64,000 nucleotides of DNA from Earliella scabrosa (lineage: Eukaryota > Basidiomycota > Agaricomycetes > Polyporales > Polyporaceae), in contig JABYQQ010000001.1 of the NCBI GenBank assembly GCA_022605405.1, positions 4,650,001 through 4,714,000 of the forward strand, read 5' to 3'. Below the pieces are notes generated by a model. It ran no database searches, was not told the DNA's origin, and worked only from the letters and a program-made list of their open reading frames with translations. Below, piece by piece: positions 44,641 to 56,800 of the stretch. The position numbers were made by a program, and so were the translations under genes. Each line of letters begins with the position of its first letter. The stretch's first letter is position 1.

Positions 44641-45211
44641 TGCATACTATGCTCACACAATTGCGGACGAGCGAGCGGAATAGCGCTCGCGTCAGATCCA
44701 TATGTAAGTACTTCCTTTAGCACGCCTGCCCGTGTGTGCCTGAGCGTATGGGGGTTGCTGTAATCTCCCTCGTCAGCTGGATTCCCGACTCAGACGGCCA
44801 GCTGCGCACGAAGCCCATATAACGGCCGTGCGGGCAGCCCTCCTGCCTCCCTCTCCCCACTCGCCGCGCTCACACGACCCGCGCGGTCGTCGCGAACCGC
44901 AGCCTTCCTCGCGTTCTCCTCCGTCGGCGCGGCCTGGGATGTTCTTGTGACGTCGTTTCGATTCGTTACTGCACCAATGTTATATAACACGCATTACTTA
45001 GTCTCGGACCACCCCTCCCCCTTCCCTCCACGCACTCACCCCGTCTCAAGCTCTTCCCTCTACAGCACGTCCGCGCCCGCACACCCGCCGACCAAGAACA
45101 CCAAGGACTGCGCGCAATTCTACAAACAATAGATAGACCGTTTCGCCACCGTCATACACACCCCCGCCTCCCGCAACACCCACCTCGACGCCGGCGAGAC
45201 GCAGGAGCGGT
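44641..45211. other. Intergenic
   Basis: No convincing exon. The region ends at the stop of the coiled-coil membrane protein gene. A TATATAACA sequence near 44980 has no evident gene start nearby. Confidence 0.45.
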
Positions 45212-48200
45212 TCACTGCGCCCCGCCCGCCTCGAGCTCCTTCGTCTCCTCGTCCTCCCACGGGCTGAACTTGGGCTTCCGCACGCGCGGTAGGGACTGCA
45301 GCCACGACAGACCAGGGCCCAGCAGCGTCCGACCGCCGCCAAACCCGAATCCCGCGCCCAACGCATTCACGCTGACGTTGTCCTTGCTGCCCCCGCCCAA
45401 GAGGCCGACGGGAGGCGCCAGACCAGGGGGGGCGGCGTGGGCGTGGGCGTGGGCGTGAGAGGGTGAGGACGGGCCGCTGATGCTGGGGAGGGAGGGGATC
45501 GAGGAGACGGTCGAGACCTCGCTCAGCGTCGGGAGCCTCTCGAGGCTCGTGTTCGTCGACCCGCCAAGGGCGCGCTGGAGCGCCTCGCGCTCGGCGGGGG
45601 ACGGCGCGAACGCGCGCATCGAGATGGACGAGAACAGGCTGTCCTGCTCCGTGAGCGAGGGGGGAATGGGGGGCATGCTCGGGATGCTGAGCGACGAGTG
45701 GCCCGGCAGGCCGCTGCTGCTGGCCGCGTCGAACGGCGCGCCGAGCGTGTGCGTCTGCGCGGTGGAGAAGAGCGAGGGGAAGGAGCGCTTGGTAAGCGAG
45801 AACGCTTTTGCCTCTGGGTTCAGGCCCTTCTTCTTGTCCATGGCGTCCTGCTGGGACGACCATCGCCTGTGCGCGAGCCCGGTGTGGTGTGCGATGTCGG
45901 TCTCCTGCGCTGATCCGGGTAGACCGACGGGCGGGAGCGGGGGGTCCGAGATCGTCCGCGAGGGCGGAAGAACCGCGCGCTGCATGTCCATGAGGTCAGA
46001 AGTAATGCGGCGGCGGACAGGCGGCAGGCGCACTTCGAACGGATCCTCCTGGTCGACGCCGTCGAAGGCCGGCATGAGTGACGAAGGGGACGTGGTGAAC
46101 ATACCCATCGTGCCGGGACTTTCGACAGGGAGCGGAGGCGGGAAGGGTGCGTTCTTGCGCCAGTCGCGGGAGAGCACGGCATCGTCCTCGGACTGGAATG
46201 ACCGTGCAAGGCCTACGTTGTCGAAATTGCCTGATCCGTCCAATGAGTTGATGAGGCTGCTCGGGATGTACGAGGAGCTGATCGGCGAGAGGCCATTGGA
46301 GGACCTAGGCACCTCTGCTGAAGCAGGCACATCAGGATCGGTTTCATCGCTGTCTCCGAATGGCGAGAAGCGGGTGGATGTCGACTGGGTAGAGAGCGTG
46401 GATGGCAGATCGCCAGTGAACAGGGGGAAGCCCCGCGGACGAAGGAGTACCTGACCGCTAGGATCCGGGTCAGAGAGTACGCGGTTGAGCGGTTCGCGCA
46501 AGTTCGAGATACTAGTGAGAGACAGGCGAGCAGGGCGGGGTGACACGGAGGCCTCCCTGGTGTCGCTTCCAGAGCCGGAAGAGACTGAACCCTTGCTCTT
46601 CGGGGCTTGAAGCTGGGGGAAAGGCTCCCGATGCTCGACGATCTCGACGTCAGGTGGGGTGAGCTCATCTTGCGTAGGAGTCTGGTCGGGATAGGAGGTC
46701 CACGCAGGGATTGCGATGTCCTCTTCGTTGACCGCGGGGACGACCGTGAGCGGGTAGAACGAGCGGTCCTGCCTCTTGATCTCGGCCTCCTCCTTCGCAC
46801 GACGCAGCCGCTCCTCCTCCTGCGCGATCCTCTCCTCCAACTCCTTCGCACGCATGTTCAATGCCGCCACGACCTCCTCCGCGACTTTGATTTCTTTCTT
46901 CTTCCGCTCCAGCATCTCCTGCGTCTCCGCCTCCTGCTCGTCACCCTCCTCTTCGAAGACCACCACCGCAGCGTCGTCTTCGCGCATACGACTCCGCAAC
47001 TCTCCGATCTCCTCCCCCAGTCGCTCGATCCGCGCCGCAGCGCTATCCCGCGCACTCTCTGCAGCCCGCAGGCGCTTCTCCGCATCGCGCTTGCTGCTCT
47101 CCGCATTTCGCTTCGAGTCCTCGAGGGCCTTCGTGCGGCTCTTCAGCTCCGCACGTGCCGCATCCTCTTCGCGCTTGCGCTCGCGCTGGGCGTCGAGCTC
47201 CGTCTGGATGGTCGCGTGCGACTCGGACGCGGCCTTGTGGAAATCGGAGAGCTGCGTGCGGAGCTCGTTCACCGCGACTTTGGACTGCGATATTTGACGC
47301 AGCACTTCGGCGATGATCGGCGACGAATCCCATAGCGACGTCGACGAGGGCGAATACGCCAGCACGGGTGGCGCGGGCGGTCGGGAAGGCTCGGGCGTTA
47401 CGGGCGCGCTTGTCTGTGCGAGGATGGACGCGTGACGCTGACTCGGAGTTCCGCTCACCTTCGGAGGTGTGGATGCGGGGATGCGAGGTGCATGGAGGGG
47501 AAGTGACGCGGATTTGGGGAGTGGGGGTGGAGTAGTACTACGAGGGATGTTGCTGATCGACCTTTGGGTGGATCGCTCGGTGCCTCTAAGCTTCGAGGAA
47601 ACTTCGGGTGGCAGACGTGACGGAGTAGGGAATGGCAGACCTGGGGGACAAACTCGTGTCGAAGCTCGGTGTCTTTGAGCATAATGACTCACCGTCGAGC
47701 CCCTCGAGCACATCGAGGGCCTTCACATCCAAAATACCAGATCCACACCTCTCTGTGTCCTTCGTGTTGGCCAACATCTCGTGCCACCAGCTCTGAATGA
47801 CGCCTCCTCGCCACCAACGCCCAAATGCGCCGATGTACCACGCATCTGATACGAGAGAACCGAGGGCCTCGGACTGGATCGCATGGCCAGGACTCCGAGT
47901 ATTCGAACGTCCTGTCGGATAGACTGCCGCTATCGTGAGGATACCAAAGCTGTAGAAGACATGTTTCGGCGTGCGGAGGGAGACTGAAGCACGGTTGACG
48001 AAGTGAAATGGCGATGTGGGATCAAAATTGCTGCCCGACTTGCGCGTCCCGAGCACAGGTCTGCGAGAAAGAGTGAAGTGTACTCCAGAGTCGTCGGAAG
48101 AAGCACTGTCGTCCTGGCCGCCCTCGTCAAGTCGACTGAGATGCTGCTTGAAGGAGAGCTCTGTGAGGTATGTTCGAAAGGAGGTCTCTGACGGATTTGT

Positions 48201-49138
48201 GAGATATGCTGATGATGGGTGAAAGAGTAGGAACGAAGACAAGGACAGCAGGATTGGTGGAGGTTCAGGACGGATGTTAGTATAGCATATAGCGGAGTCG
48301 AGGTACCGTGTAGTTCAGGGGAGTGTTTGCATAGTTGGAGGCGACCACGTGCGACCATAGCCGGATCGTGCGTAGGGGTCGTGTTAGGGATTTCGAGACG
48401 TATTGAGATGTCGCGTGTGCGAAGATGAACGATTGCGCGCGATAAAGGACGGAACCAGCATCAATGTTGGATATATTGCAGCATTTCGAATCGTATTTCG
48501 GTAGGGTGAGGGTGAGGAATGTCGTCCGCGGCAGATTTGACAGGCGTTGCGAACGATTCAAAGCGCAGAAACATGGCAATGTACAGGTTGAGGAGTGTGT
48601 TCATGGGAGTATACAGAGAGGATACGCACCCAGAACCAGGACGATTATGACAAAAACGACCGCAAGGAAAACTGAACGGAGATCAACCTTGGAGAGAACA
48701 TGGCTGGGAGAAAGCGACGGGTGACCAGCAAGCAGGATGGCACCGAGACCGCCTAGAGCCATTACGAGTATGAGGAAGAGAGGAGAAGCCCCCTCTGGGC
48801 TGGGCGACGACCTAGTGGCGGTGCGGCGGGGCGTTGAGGAGGACGACGGGGAATGATTGCTGTGATTTGTGGACGTTGTTGCAAGGGGACTGCCCGTGAG
48901 CGTCCCCGACGACGAGCAGGAGGATTGGGACGAGCAAGATAGGCTGAGATGACCGTTCGGTCTGAGGGAGAGCACAAGTCCGCACGCTGAAAATCCGCCA
49001 GGCCAAAATGGGCTGCCCGGCGCCTCGCCTCTGATCAGCTGACTCCGGGAACCTCCTCCGCCCTCCGGCTTTTTCCTCCGACGACTCTCCCCGGATGCGG
49101 TCAAGTCGACGGTTGCTCGACGCCATCACTTTGGCCAT
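45212..49138 (-). CDS. Large coiled-coil protein with N-terminal membrane segments, unknown function
   Basis: Main exon 45212-47640 encodes about 800 residues. It includes a Pro/Ser-rich stretch, then a long coiled coil (for example ELDAQRERKREEDAARAELK, MRAKELEERIAQEEERLRRA), then a disordered Ser/Pro tail with an HA repeat (AHAHAHAHA) and a terminal SWLQSLPRVRKPKFSPWEDE. Upstream exons contribute AAVYPTGRSNTRSPGHAIQS and WYIGAFGRWWRGGVIQSWWH, joined in phase at a GTGAGT donor. Before that come two TM helices (LFLILVMALGGLGAILLAG and VFLAVVFVIIVLVLGAYPLC). A likely ATG is at 49136-49138 (MAKVMASSNRRLDRIRGE). Exon borders between 47700 and 49100 are only partly resolved. I do not recognise the family. 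Confidence 0.65.
45431..45457 (+). repeat. GTGGGC hexamer repeat
   Basis: Four or so near-perfect GTGGGC units inside the coding exon, translated on the minus strand as alternating His-Ala. Likely length-polymorphic. Confidence 0.7.
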
Positions 49139-50580
49139 GACATCGAGTGCCCAATGGCCGCTCTCTTGCGCTGCAGCAATCGATACTGCCCAGCTATCGC
49201 CCCATCGCACGGCCTGCACTGTCCTGTTACGCAGACGACGACATCATGCACCAATCGAGATGCCCACGCATCCCGCTCATCGCACGGCCATGCTGCACAT
49301 CGATCTTCTCTCCTCCGTTCAGCTGAGAGCGTAGCTGCCTCCACCCGTCCATTGCCACCATCTCGCGGCGTTCTTGCTGTCCCCGTGCCCACCAACACCG
49401 CAAGCACGTCTTCATGTATCCACTTGCACTCGAACTAAACCGCTTTGGACCTCTATCGAGGCCACAGAGAAGCGCGGCGAAGATGCTTCCACCGGCGAGC
49501 CAACGCTCATCTGCACATCTGCCGATGCTTCGATGCACACCGCGATCTGCATCTTGTCGCCAGAATATCGGTCTCAAGATGAAGGCGCTTGCAGCGTGTA
49601 TGATGCCATCTCTTGTGATCCAGTTGCGATCTCCCATGAGAGATGTCCTCATACAGCCTCATACATGCATTCGCTGGACCGGGCCGGCATATGCACCAAG
49701 TGTCCGCCGGGGACGGAGGTTCGGGACTGCGACGCTCCTACGTAGGCCTGCGCTGTGTGTACTGCGAGCACGTCGTCGTCAAGCTTTCAAGCAAGCCGTG
49801 CTTGAGCCTTGGGGCGTTCGAGTGAGGTAAGACCCGTCTCCAGCCGTGATCCTCATGCCAAACTGCCTCCGCTATCGCCCCTGCCGTCGCTGCTCGTGCG
49901 CTCTTTCAGCCAGCCAATCACGAGTGATTGCTCTTCAGCTTCTTCGACCTCCTCTCACCCATCGGAACTTTAGATAACGCGTTCTCTCGTATTCTACCTT
50001 CTTCGCCAGTCTGATGACACAGTCAATCAGAACTAGCTCAAGTGCGGACTCCACTTCTTTTGCACTATGTTTGCCCGTGACTGGAATGCAGGGATTTGTC
50101 ATCGACATATGTTCGTGCAGCAAGCCTCAGAACATTCATGACTACCGTGCAGGTGAGCTCGGATATCCGGTCAACCGAGATGTGGGCTTTGGGAGCTTGC
50201 ACTGCAGCCATTCCGTGTTCAGATTCTGTGTAACCGCAGGCTCATGATCTGAACAAATTTAGCTCATCCTGCCGCAGTCAGAGCTCAGTATGTCTGACAA
50301 AGGCGGGTGCTTACAAGTTGAAGTAACACACCTGCGCCATTACGTCGCCGTTGCATATAGCAGATGCGCGATCGTGAGAGCGGCAAAACAAATGCAAGCC
50401 ATGCGAGTGGAGAGTGAACGGGGTGTGTGTGTTCCTAATAGTGTGCAGATGATACAGTGCATTAGTCTAAAATAGATGCAAGGTAAGTGTATGCGATAGC
50501 AGAGCGGGGCGTGTGTGCGACAGCCGAGTGTATGTGGTATGGGGATATGCGAGAGCGGATGGATGGAGGTGGAACCATGG
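49139..50580. other. Gene-poor stretch with a possible Cys-rich frame
   Basis: About 1.4 kb without a firm gene. On the plus strand 49533-49745 reads as a 70-residue Cys-rich frame (MHTAICILSPEYRSQDEGAC ... ICTKCPPGTEV) and, in another frame, 49742-49825 reads GLRCVYCEHVVVKLSSKPC. The two look like exons of one gene but no splice pair joins them, so this may be a relic. The rest shows nothing. Confidence 0.3.
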
Positions 50581-51289
50581 CTATGAGGATGGAGGTGGCG
50601 GCGACGGGGCATCTGGAGGTGGCGGAGGAGGAGCCTCCTTTTCTGCGAGCTCGGCTTTGAGTTCCGCCTCCAACCGCTCCTTTGCGCGCACAACTTTTGA
50701 CTGGAGGTAGTGCGAGTGTGCAGGCTGCGGCTGTTTGGCAGACACAGGTTTCGCGGGCGGAGGGGGTGGTGAGTTTTGCTTGAACAGATGCTCGTAGTTC
50801 TGGAGGTGTCGAGAGGACGATGTTCGCGTAGCGCGAGGTGCGAGCGCATGGTCAGAAGAGCGTGCATGCATGCCTGGTGGTAATGACGCACCTGCAGTAT
50901 CCGCTCTACCGAATCCTCCTTCTTCACATTCAAGATCAGCCGCGCCTCGTCCGCCGTCATTCGATGCTCCCTCGTCAGCTTGTCCGTTAGTGAGCCCGAG
51001 GTCGCGTTCCCGACACCCGCGACGTCACTGCCCAGACCTCCAGGCGGCCGGTATCTTGCATCTACGCGAAACCCACAAAGTCACGTCAGCTCACAAGCAC
51101 GAGTGCCCGGTCTCGCGGGAGACGTTCCGGTAGAGCGACACGTACTGGCTGCAGCCTGCTTCCCTGCAGCATACAGGGCCTTCCCAAATATTTTCGCGCT
51201 AGCAATCGCAATCTGTACGATGACGGACTGTTACGGGAGCCTCGACATTAGTGCGCATCATAGCATAATGCAAGTATGACACGTACCAT
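50581..51289 (-). CDS. PAM16: Mitochondrial import motor subunit Pam16/Tim16
   Basis: J-like regulator of the presequence translocase motor at the matrix face of the inner membrane. Exon 1 is only the start codon (51287-51289, donor GTACGT). The next exon gives SVIVQIAIASAKIFGKALYA then AGKQAAA, the membrane-proximal N-terminus. After an intron: NARYRPPGGLGSDVAGV and the degenerate J-domain SLTDKLTREHRMTADEARLI, LNVKKEDSVERILQ, joined to NYEHLFKQN (family signature MTxDEARxIL...NYEHLFxxN). The C-terminus is extended and Pro-rich (PPPPPPDAPSPPPPSS) with a second conserved helix HYLQSKVVRAKERLEAEL. No HPD motif, as expected for Pam16. Confidence 0.93.
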
Positions 51290-51572
51290 GCCCACTAATA
51301 CACACAGCCGCGACGACGATGGTGACAGTACCAGAGAACTGTGAGAGACGTGCCGACGTGCTCCGGCACGGAATGGGTGTCCGCAAGCGCCCACGCTCAG
51401 TACACACTAACGGGCGCTTGTCAAAATTTCTACGCTCGACATCGTTCTCTCTGGTGGCTGCAGACTGCAGTCTGATAGCTCAACTACCTCCCTCCGTCGC
51501 ATTTACTCGGGGACGGCTCTCTTGGTACACTAGCAGTCCTCCGTTACACTTGCAGCCCTGCAGCTCCCCAAG

Positions 51573-52920
51573 ATGCCACAGCCCGAGTCGCACAAGACGA
51601 AGAAGCGGAAGCACGCAGCGGCCATCGCGGAGGATGGCGGAGACGCAGCGCCCTCCGAGCCCTCCAGCAAGCGGTCCAAGAAGGACAAGGAGAGGGACAC
51701 GAAGAAGCACTCAAAGGCGAAGGTGGTGCAGGACAAGGGCAAGGGCCGCGCGACGGACGACGCGTTCCGCGTCGTGCGCGCGTCGCTCAGCGTGTCCGTC
51801 CCGCCGTACTTTGCGACGGACCTGCGCGGGGGCGTGGAGGAGATGCTAGACTCTATGCTCATGAGGTGCGTGCGCCGTGCACGTCTGCACTCCCGTGCGG
51901 TGGAGTGAGTGATTAATGGCAGCTCTCTCCGCCGTCCTCCTCTTGTCATGCAGGTACATCCCCGCACTGCAAGGCGTGGTGCTCGCCCATGACCGGCTCG
52001 AGTTCCTGGACAAGGTCGCGACCATCAAGGCGGACTGTCCCTTCGCGAACTGCCGTGTCGCCTTTGACGCGACGGTATGGAGCCCGCAAGTGGGCATGAA
52101 ACTAGGTCAGTCCCCTCGGTACCAACTCGCACATCAGAGTCGGTGCGCTCATGCACTCATCCAATGCAGCTGGCAAGATCAACCTCTCTTCCCCGGACCA
52201 CATATCGCTGCTCGTACATCGAACATTCAACGTATCAATCCCGCGACATCACATCACGACCGATTCGTACGAGTTCGAGTACGGCCCAGCGGAGAACGAC
52301 CCCGAGTTTGGAGCAGGACACGAGGACGCCGCTGATGGGACGGGAGATGGCGAGCAAGAAGGCGCAGAAGGTCAGATCGACGGCGGCGGGCGATGGGTGC
52401 ACAAGTTGACCGGCACAAAGCTGGGCGACGCGGATGGTTTCCTCGAATTCACTGTCGTTGGGTGTGTCACGTCCCTACACGTCCTTACATTCTCAGCTGA
52501 ACATGGCCCGATCACAGATTGACGATCGCGAACCAGATGCTCTCATTAGTGGGGTCCATACAGCCCGACCCGTTCTCGCCGGAACATGTGCCGAAAGCTC
52601 CAGTCACGACCGCGACGTCAAGTTCCCAACGGACCAAGACGGCCTCCCAGCCTCCTTCTGCGCATCCGTCCGAGCGCGAAGTGGACGCCATGATGGCCGA
52701 AGCCGAAGCTGAAGAGGATAGCGAAGATGAAGAACTCGATCCGTTCCAGAGGCTGGGGAAGCTTGCGGACGAGTCGGAGCGACGCGCGAGGGAGGCGCAA
52801 GAGGCCGCCTCGCAAAAGGGGAAGAAGCGGAAACTAAAGGAGAAGGAGGGCAAGGGGGAGAGCGGCGCCGCTGAGAACGCAGCGTCGGAAAAGAAGAGCA
52901 AGAAGAAGAAGAAGAGTTAG
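51573..52920 (+). CDS. RPA43: RNA polymerase I subunit Rpa43
   Basis: Stalk subunit of Pol I (partner of Rpa14, contact for Rrn3). ATG at 51573. The N-terminus is Lys-rich; the tip domain follows with FRVVRASLSVSVPPYFATDL, MRYIPALQGVVLAHDRLEF and CPFANCRVAFDATVWSPQVG. The OB domain contains GKINLSSPDHISLLVHRTFN and VSIPRHHI, the strongest family match. After a Gly/Asp/Glu-rich insert, FLEFTVVG completes the OB fold. The C-terminus is acidic then Lys-rich (EKKSKKKKKS), a nucleolar-type tail. Four or five exons with 55-70 nt introns. Confidence 0.9.
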
Positions 52921-53065
52921 CGAGCGTTGACCGTCCCTCCTGCATGTTCGTACGCTTCATATGGGATATCTGGCTCATCTTGGATCACAGGCGTTCCATT
53001 GCTGTCGATACAGATACATTGTGTCCTAGGCCTGTGACTGCGGGACTCGCGAACAACTGCGCTGT

Positions 53066-54283
53066 CTAACGGTGAACTCCGTCGAGCTCCCGCAGCTTGC
53101 GTCTAGTATCCGCGTGCTGCTGGCTCCGGTAAATGGAATACGTCTTCTTCGTGATCCAAGCAGGTTCCCCCGTCTCGCGCATCCAAAGCCTCCATTCTGG
53201 GTTCGAAGGCTGGCGACTGCCACTGCGCGCAGGCACCCATCTGCGCTCGCGGTTCACGACCCACATACTGTACTGCAGCGTTTGGTCGTGGTGCATGAAG
53301 ATGTCGTCAACTTCCGCACCGGCCACAGCAGGAGGGTGCGGGATCGAGAACGGGCCGCACGTGCGGTACCACACGCACCTGATCCCATAGCCGATGGGGG
53401 TCAGGCGACGGCAGCGATATTCTTCCCATTCCTGCTCTGCGCTGAACTGCTCCGGGGTGAGGTGCGTGGCCAGGATCCGCGTGTTGCCGTGGTTGGCCGT
53501 CGCGGCTGGCGCGCGCACGTTGTAGGTAAGGATCTTGTAAGGGATGTATCTCTTGTCTTCCCCCAGAAAGAAGAGATACGCCGGGTACAGCTGTGTGGGG
53601 TTCCCGGATGCAGGGTCAGCGGGAGGTGGACGTGGAGACTGGGCAGGTTGGGTCGGAGATGGCATGCGAGGTGAGATCGGGCGAAAGCGGGACGCAACGT
53701 CGGTTGGAGAGGAGGTGGAAGGCAAACGTGGTACAGAGAACGACTCGGATGAAGAGGGGACAAACGTGAGACCAGATCTCTCCTCCACTCGGTTGGAGGG
53801 GGTGCGGGTGTCCTCCATCGGCCTTTCGAGGACAAGATGTGTGGTACGCCGCTCGCCCGAGCTTCCAGCTGCACGAGACACACATTCTTCACACTGACAT
53901 GTCGCTTGTGAAGTTGACGGCCCCTCGCGATACACATGACGTCCCTCTGCCAGCGAGGGAGATGGCGGGGACACTGGGAACGACCAGATGCCTGGCAAAG
54001 TCGGAAGTGTGGGCGTAGGTGAGATAAGTTCACCGGTCTCAAGTGGCGCACAGGCGGACGATGTTGAGGCGCCATCATCTGCACCTTCAAGATGAAGTGG
54101 ACGATCATTCTGGGTCAAAGGGGGATGATTGTTGGAGGAGTCATGATTCCAGCACACTGTATATATGTGAGAATGATTGCATACATGTCGCTGCGGATAC
54201 TGACCTGTAGTGCGCCACCTAGTCAAGTCACCTTGGAAGCCTTTGTCGGTGTCCGAGTTCACATTGGACCTGCATAGAAGAGA
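53066..54283 (-). CDS. Hypothetical protein, main exon(s); 5' end probably in upstream exon
   Basis: Long minus-strand frame of about 400 residues with no good in-frame ATG at its start. It appears to begin at an acceptor CTATGCAG near 54271, preceded by a GTATGT donor near 54336. An upstream exon reads FISANIPLVPLGIDALESVL and REAPSDSLQSS (about 54540-54640). The middle is Ser/Pro-rich. The C-terminal 150 residues look globular: LYPAYLFFLGEDKRYIPYKI, WEEYRCRRLTPIGYGIRCVW, YRTCGPFSIPHPP, PEWRLWMRETGEPAWITKKT. I do not recognise it. The tRNA-Lys at 54661 limits how far the gene can extend. Confidence 0.5.
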   Translation of the reverse strand, partial: SLLCRSNVNSDTDKGFQGDLTRWRTTGQYPQRHVCNHSHIYTVCWNHDSSNNHPPLTQNDRPLHLEGADDGASTSSACAPLETGELISPTPTLPTLPGIWSFPVSPPSPSLAEGRHVYREGPSTSQATCQCEECVSRAAGSSGERRTTHLVLERPMEDTRTPSNRVEERSGLTFVPSSSESFSVPRLPSTSSPTDVASRFRPISPRMPSPTQPAQSPRPPPADPASGNPTQLYPAYLFFLGEDKRYIPYKILTYNVRAPAATANHGNTRILATHLTPEQFSAEQEWEEYRCRRLTPIGYGIRCVWYRTCGPFSIPHPPAVAGAEVDDIFMHHDQTLQYSMWVVNRERRWVPARSGSRQPSNPEWRLWMRETGEPAWITKKTYSIYRSQQHADTRRKLRELDGVHR

Positions 54284-54660
54284 CACCTTTCAGCTCAATA
54301 TTGTAATTGGGTACGAAATACTTTTACATACGGTACCGATGCTTGTGGAGTCAGATGCGTGAGGACTTGTCCCCCTTCTGTGTCGGCGGTAGGCAACATG
54401 CTGTGTCCGTCTGAAACTAACCACACCGCGCACTGAACAACTGGAAGCATCAGTTTTGTTGGCACTATAATTCATGCACTTGCTCAAAGCACGGTACCTG
54501 AGCACTTGGGAGGATTGTAAACTATCGGAGGGAGCCTCTCGTGCAAGGTGGCCGATGGAAAGCAACACGGACTCAAGGGCATCGATCCCGAGTGGCACAA
54601 GTGGTATATTAGCCGAAATGAACTGTTGGACGTGATTGTAACCAAGCTTTAGTCAGCGTT

Positions 54661-54752
54661 GCCCGCCTAGCTCAATCGGATAGAGCGTCAGACTCTTAAT
54701 GTCAAGGCATACGGGCATCTGAAGGCTGCGAGTTCGACCCTCGCGGTGGGCT
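54661..54752 (+). tRNA. tRNA-Lys(CTT) with 18-nt intron
   Basis: Acceptor stem GCCCGCC/GGTGGGC, D-arm, anticodon loop CTCTTAA (anticodon CTT) and T-arm with GTTCGACCC are all present. An 18-nt intron lies one base 3' of the anticodon. Exons are identical to the tRNA at 29929-30021; the intron differs by a one-base indel and one substitution. Confidence 0.95.
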
Positions 54753-56440
54753 AGTGTTATCGTTTTGCTGAGTGACACCTTCCGTGATAGTTTTACTTCC
54801 TCTCACCTGCATGCTGTCATGCAACCTACAGCCATACTGTCTAGTAGTCCTCTGGGCAGACTAGGAAACGAGCAATTCGCCAGGTCTGATCGAGCAACTT
54901 GGCTGCAAGAATCGACGCCTTGCCACATATCAGCGTTCAGCAGCGCAGACACAGGTCCAGCAGCGGGATGTACACGATGCTGTAGCCTATCGGTGGCAAC
55001 AGAGTTGAATATGCTCACGTCCGAATGCCTCACACGACATTCTTCCGTATGTCTATACTTGCCCGCTGCGAAGACTCTACGCCTCTTCCTGTCTGGTCGT
55101 GTCTCAGAGGTTGGGGGCATTGATGATGTCGTTTGGACAATTAATCGGCTGCAGTTCATGCACATGATCATGATCATTGACGGGCCAGTGGTCACAGTGA
55201 CTCCGAGCGAGTGTCAGACTCGGACAGCAAGCAGGAGGCCCAGGGGCTTACTAGTAATTGAACGCCGGGCGAGTCCATCTCCTTGTAAGCCTCCGCCGTG
55301 ACGTTGTAAGATTGTCAGTCACAAGTTTCAATAGGACATTAGCAGCACGTCTTAGCAGGGAAGGAGGTCTACTCACTCGGCACCTTTGGCTCCGCCTTTC
55401 GCGTCCGTGAAAATCGTCTGCACGTCAACCATAGGTCAATCGTCACGCACGAACTCGGGTGGAAGCGCAAAACGCCCACCATTCTTCGGAATGCAGCGGC
55501 AGAGCCGGACGTACACTCGCGCAGAAACGTCGAGACGAACCTGACATGAACAGCCTCCAGTGCTCGTCGAAGGACGTGTCGTAGTCGCACTCCTCCGCGA
55601 ACCAAAAATGGACCTCTGGGTCAGGCAGGCCCTCTCGGCCGTCAGGTAGACTCTTCTCAGCTCGTCTACCGGCACTGGTAGAGCCTTCACCTTCGTCTCG
55701 CGGGAGCAGCGAGTTGTGGCAGGACCAGAATCAGACGCGGGCCCGGCCGGTTCATGTCGACACCGTAGTTCCAGCCGGTTGGCAGAAGTCGACTGAAACG
55801 GACTGCACCCGTGAACTTGTCAATCTGGCTATCAAGTTTCCGAGATAGACGGACTGTCTACCTAGGGACGAAGCTAGACAGTCGTCGTTCGCTGCGGACC
55901 CGGTCCGGTGCATATGCAACGCCAGACCCTGCTTCGGTAGACTCCCGGGCCTGCCACCTGGTGAAGGCCTAGGGTAGAATGAGCGTGAGTTGCCGGGCAT
56001 CCGAGATCGATCCCACTCGCGCTAGTGCGTGCGTGAAGATCGACAGGACTGTGACGAGAAAAGAGACCGACCTTCGATGTATGATACTAATCTCGCCCCC
56101 GAGTCGTTTGGGCCAGCTGTTCCGCATGCTGACCGTTCGGAAGGCGGGCAAGATGCCGCGGCCGCACGGTGGACATGGTTGCATGGAGTCTATGAGATTT
56201 GATGGTCCCGCACCGGGGTCGAGGGGGTACGCACGCTGTTTCTACCGCGCGCAATTGGCGACATGCTCGAAGTCGGCACGTATGGTAGACTTGCTGTCCG
56301 AAACTGCAAGGGGATCCGCAAGGTCAGCCGACCGAGTCGCACCCGACACCGTATGGTCGGAGACTGCCATGAAGCCGATAAGATGCATGATGCTTGGGCT
56401 TGTGAAACGTACCGTGTGTAAGATGGCGTTCTCGGTTTCG
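54753..56440. other. Gene-poor, decayed stretch
   Basis: No intact gene. On the minus strand 55550-55740 encodes a coding-like acidic segment (NSLLPRDEGEGSTSAGRRAE, LPDPEVHFWFAEECDYDTSF, DEHWRLFMS) ending near a GTTCGT donor. A short following exon can be proposed near 55370-55425 but phase is not convincing. It is best read as remains of a gene or an isolated exon. Confidence 0.35.
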
Positions 56441-56644
56441 AGATGGACGGAATTAAGCCTGGTTCCGTAAGTGGAGTCGAGGCTCTGGGGCCTGCTGCTG
56501 AAGCTGGAGATGAATTCATGATCGACGTAGATGTCAGCCTGGAGGGAGAAGTCGCAACTTCAACCGCAGAAACTGACTCGGAGAGGACCTGTGACGGGAA
56601 CAAGATCAAACGCGTAAACGTCGTTGTAGGGACTTACAGTTTGT

Positions 56645-56800
56645 CTGTACGCTCTTCTACGTCTTCTACCTCTCCGGCGCGTCCTTCCAGGTTATCTTTG
56701 CCACCCTCCCGCAGCCCGCGTTCGGCTGGGTGCGCGGCGCGGACATCGTCGGCGACCTGTACACGCGTGTGCGCGAGTTCCTCTTCGCAATTTTGCATAC
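56645..56800 (+). pseudogene. PHS1 fragment
   Basis: About 155 bases read TLFYVFYLSGASFQVIFATL, PQPAFGWVRGADIVGDLYTR and VREFLFAI, closely matching the exon of the intact gene at 59384-60398 (opposite strand), both at protein and DNA level. The catalytic Tyr is kept, but the Glu seven residues later is replaced by Gln. There are no flanking exons. It is a truncated inverted copy, not functional. Confidence 0.85.

Noticed and set aside
46607..47335. Leucine/Arg-rich plus-strand frame opposite the coiled-coil protein
   Set aside because: It is the antisense reading of the coiled-coil exon; it has no domain features of its own.
54765..55301. 178-codon plus-strand frame after the second tRNA-Lys
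   Set aside because: No signal peptide, domain, repeat or splice context, and the codon pattern is not clearly coding.
55979..56470. 163-codon plus-strand frame in the decayed stretch
   Set aside because: Random-looking composition overlapping an equally long minus-strand frame; nothing supports either.
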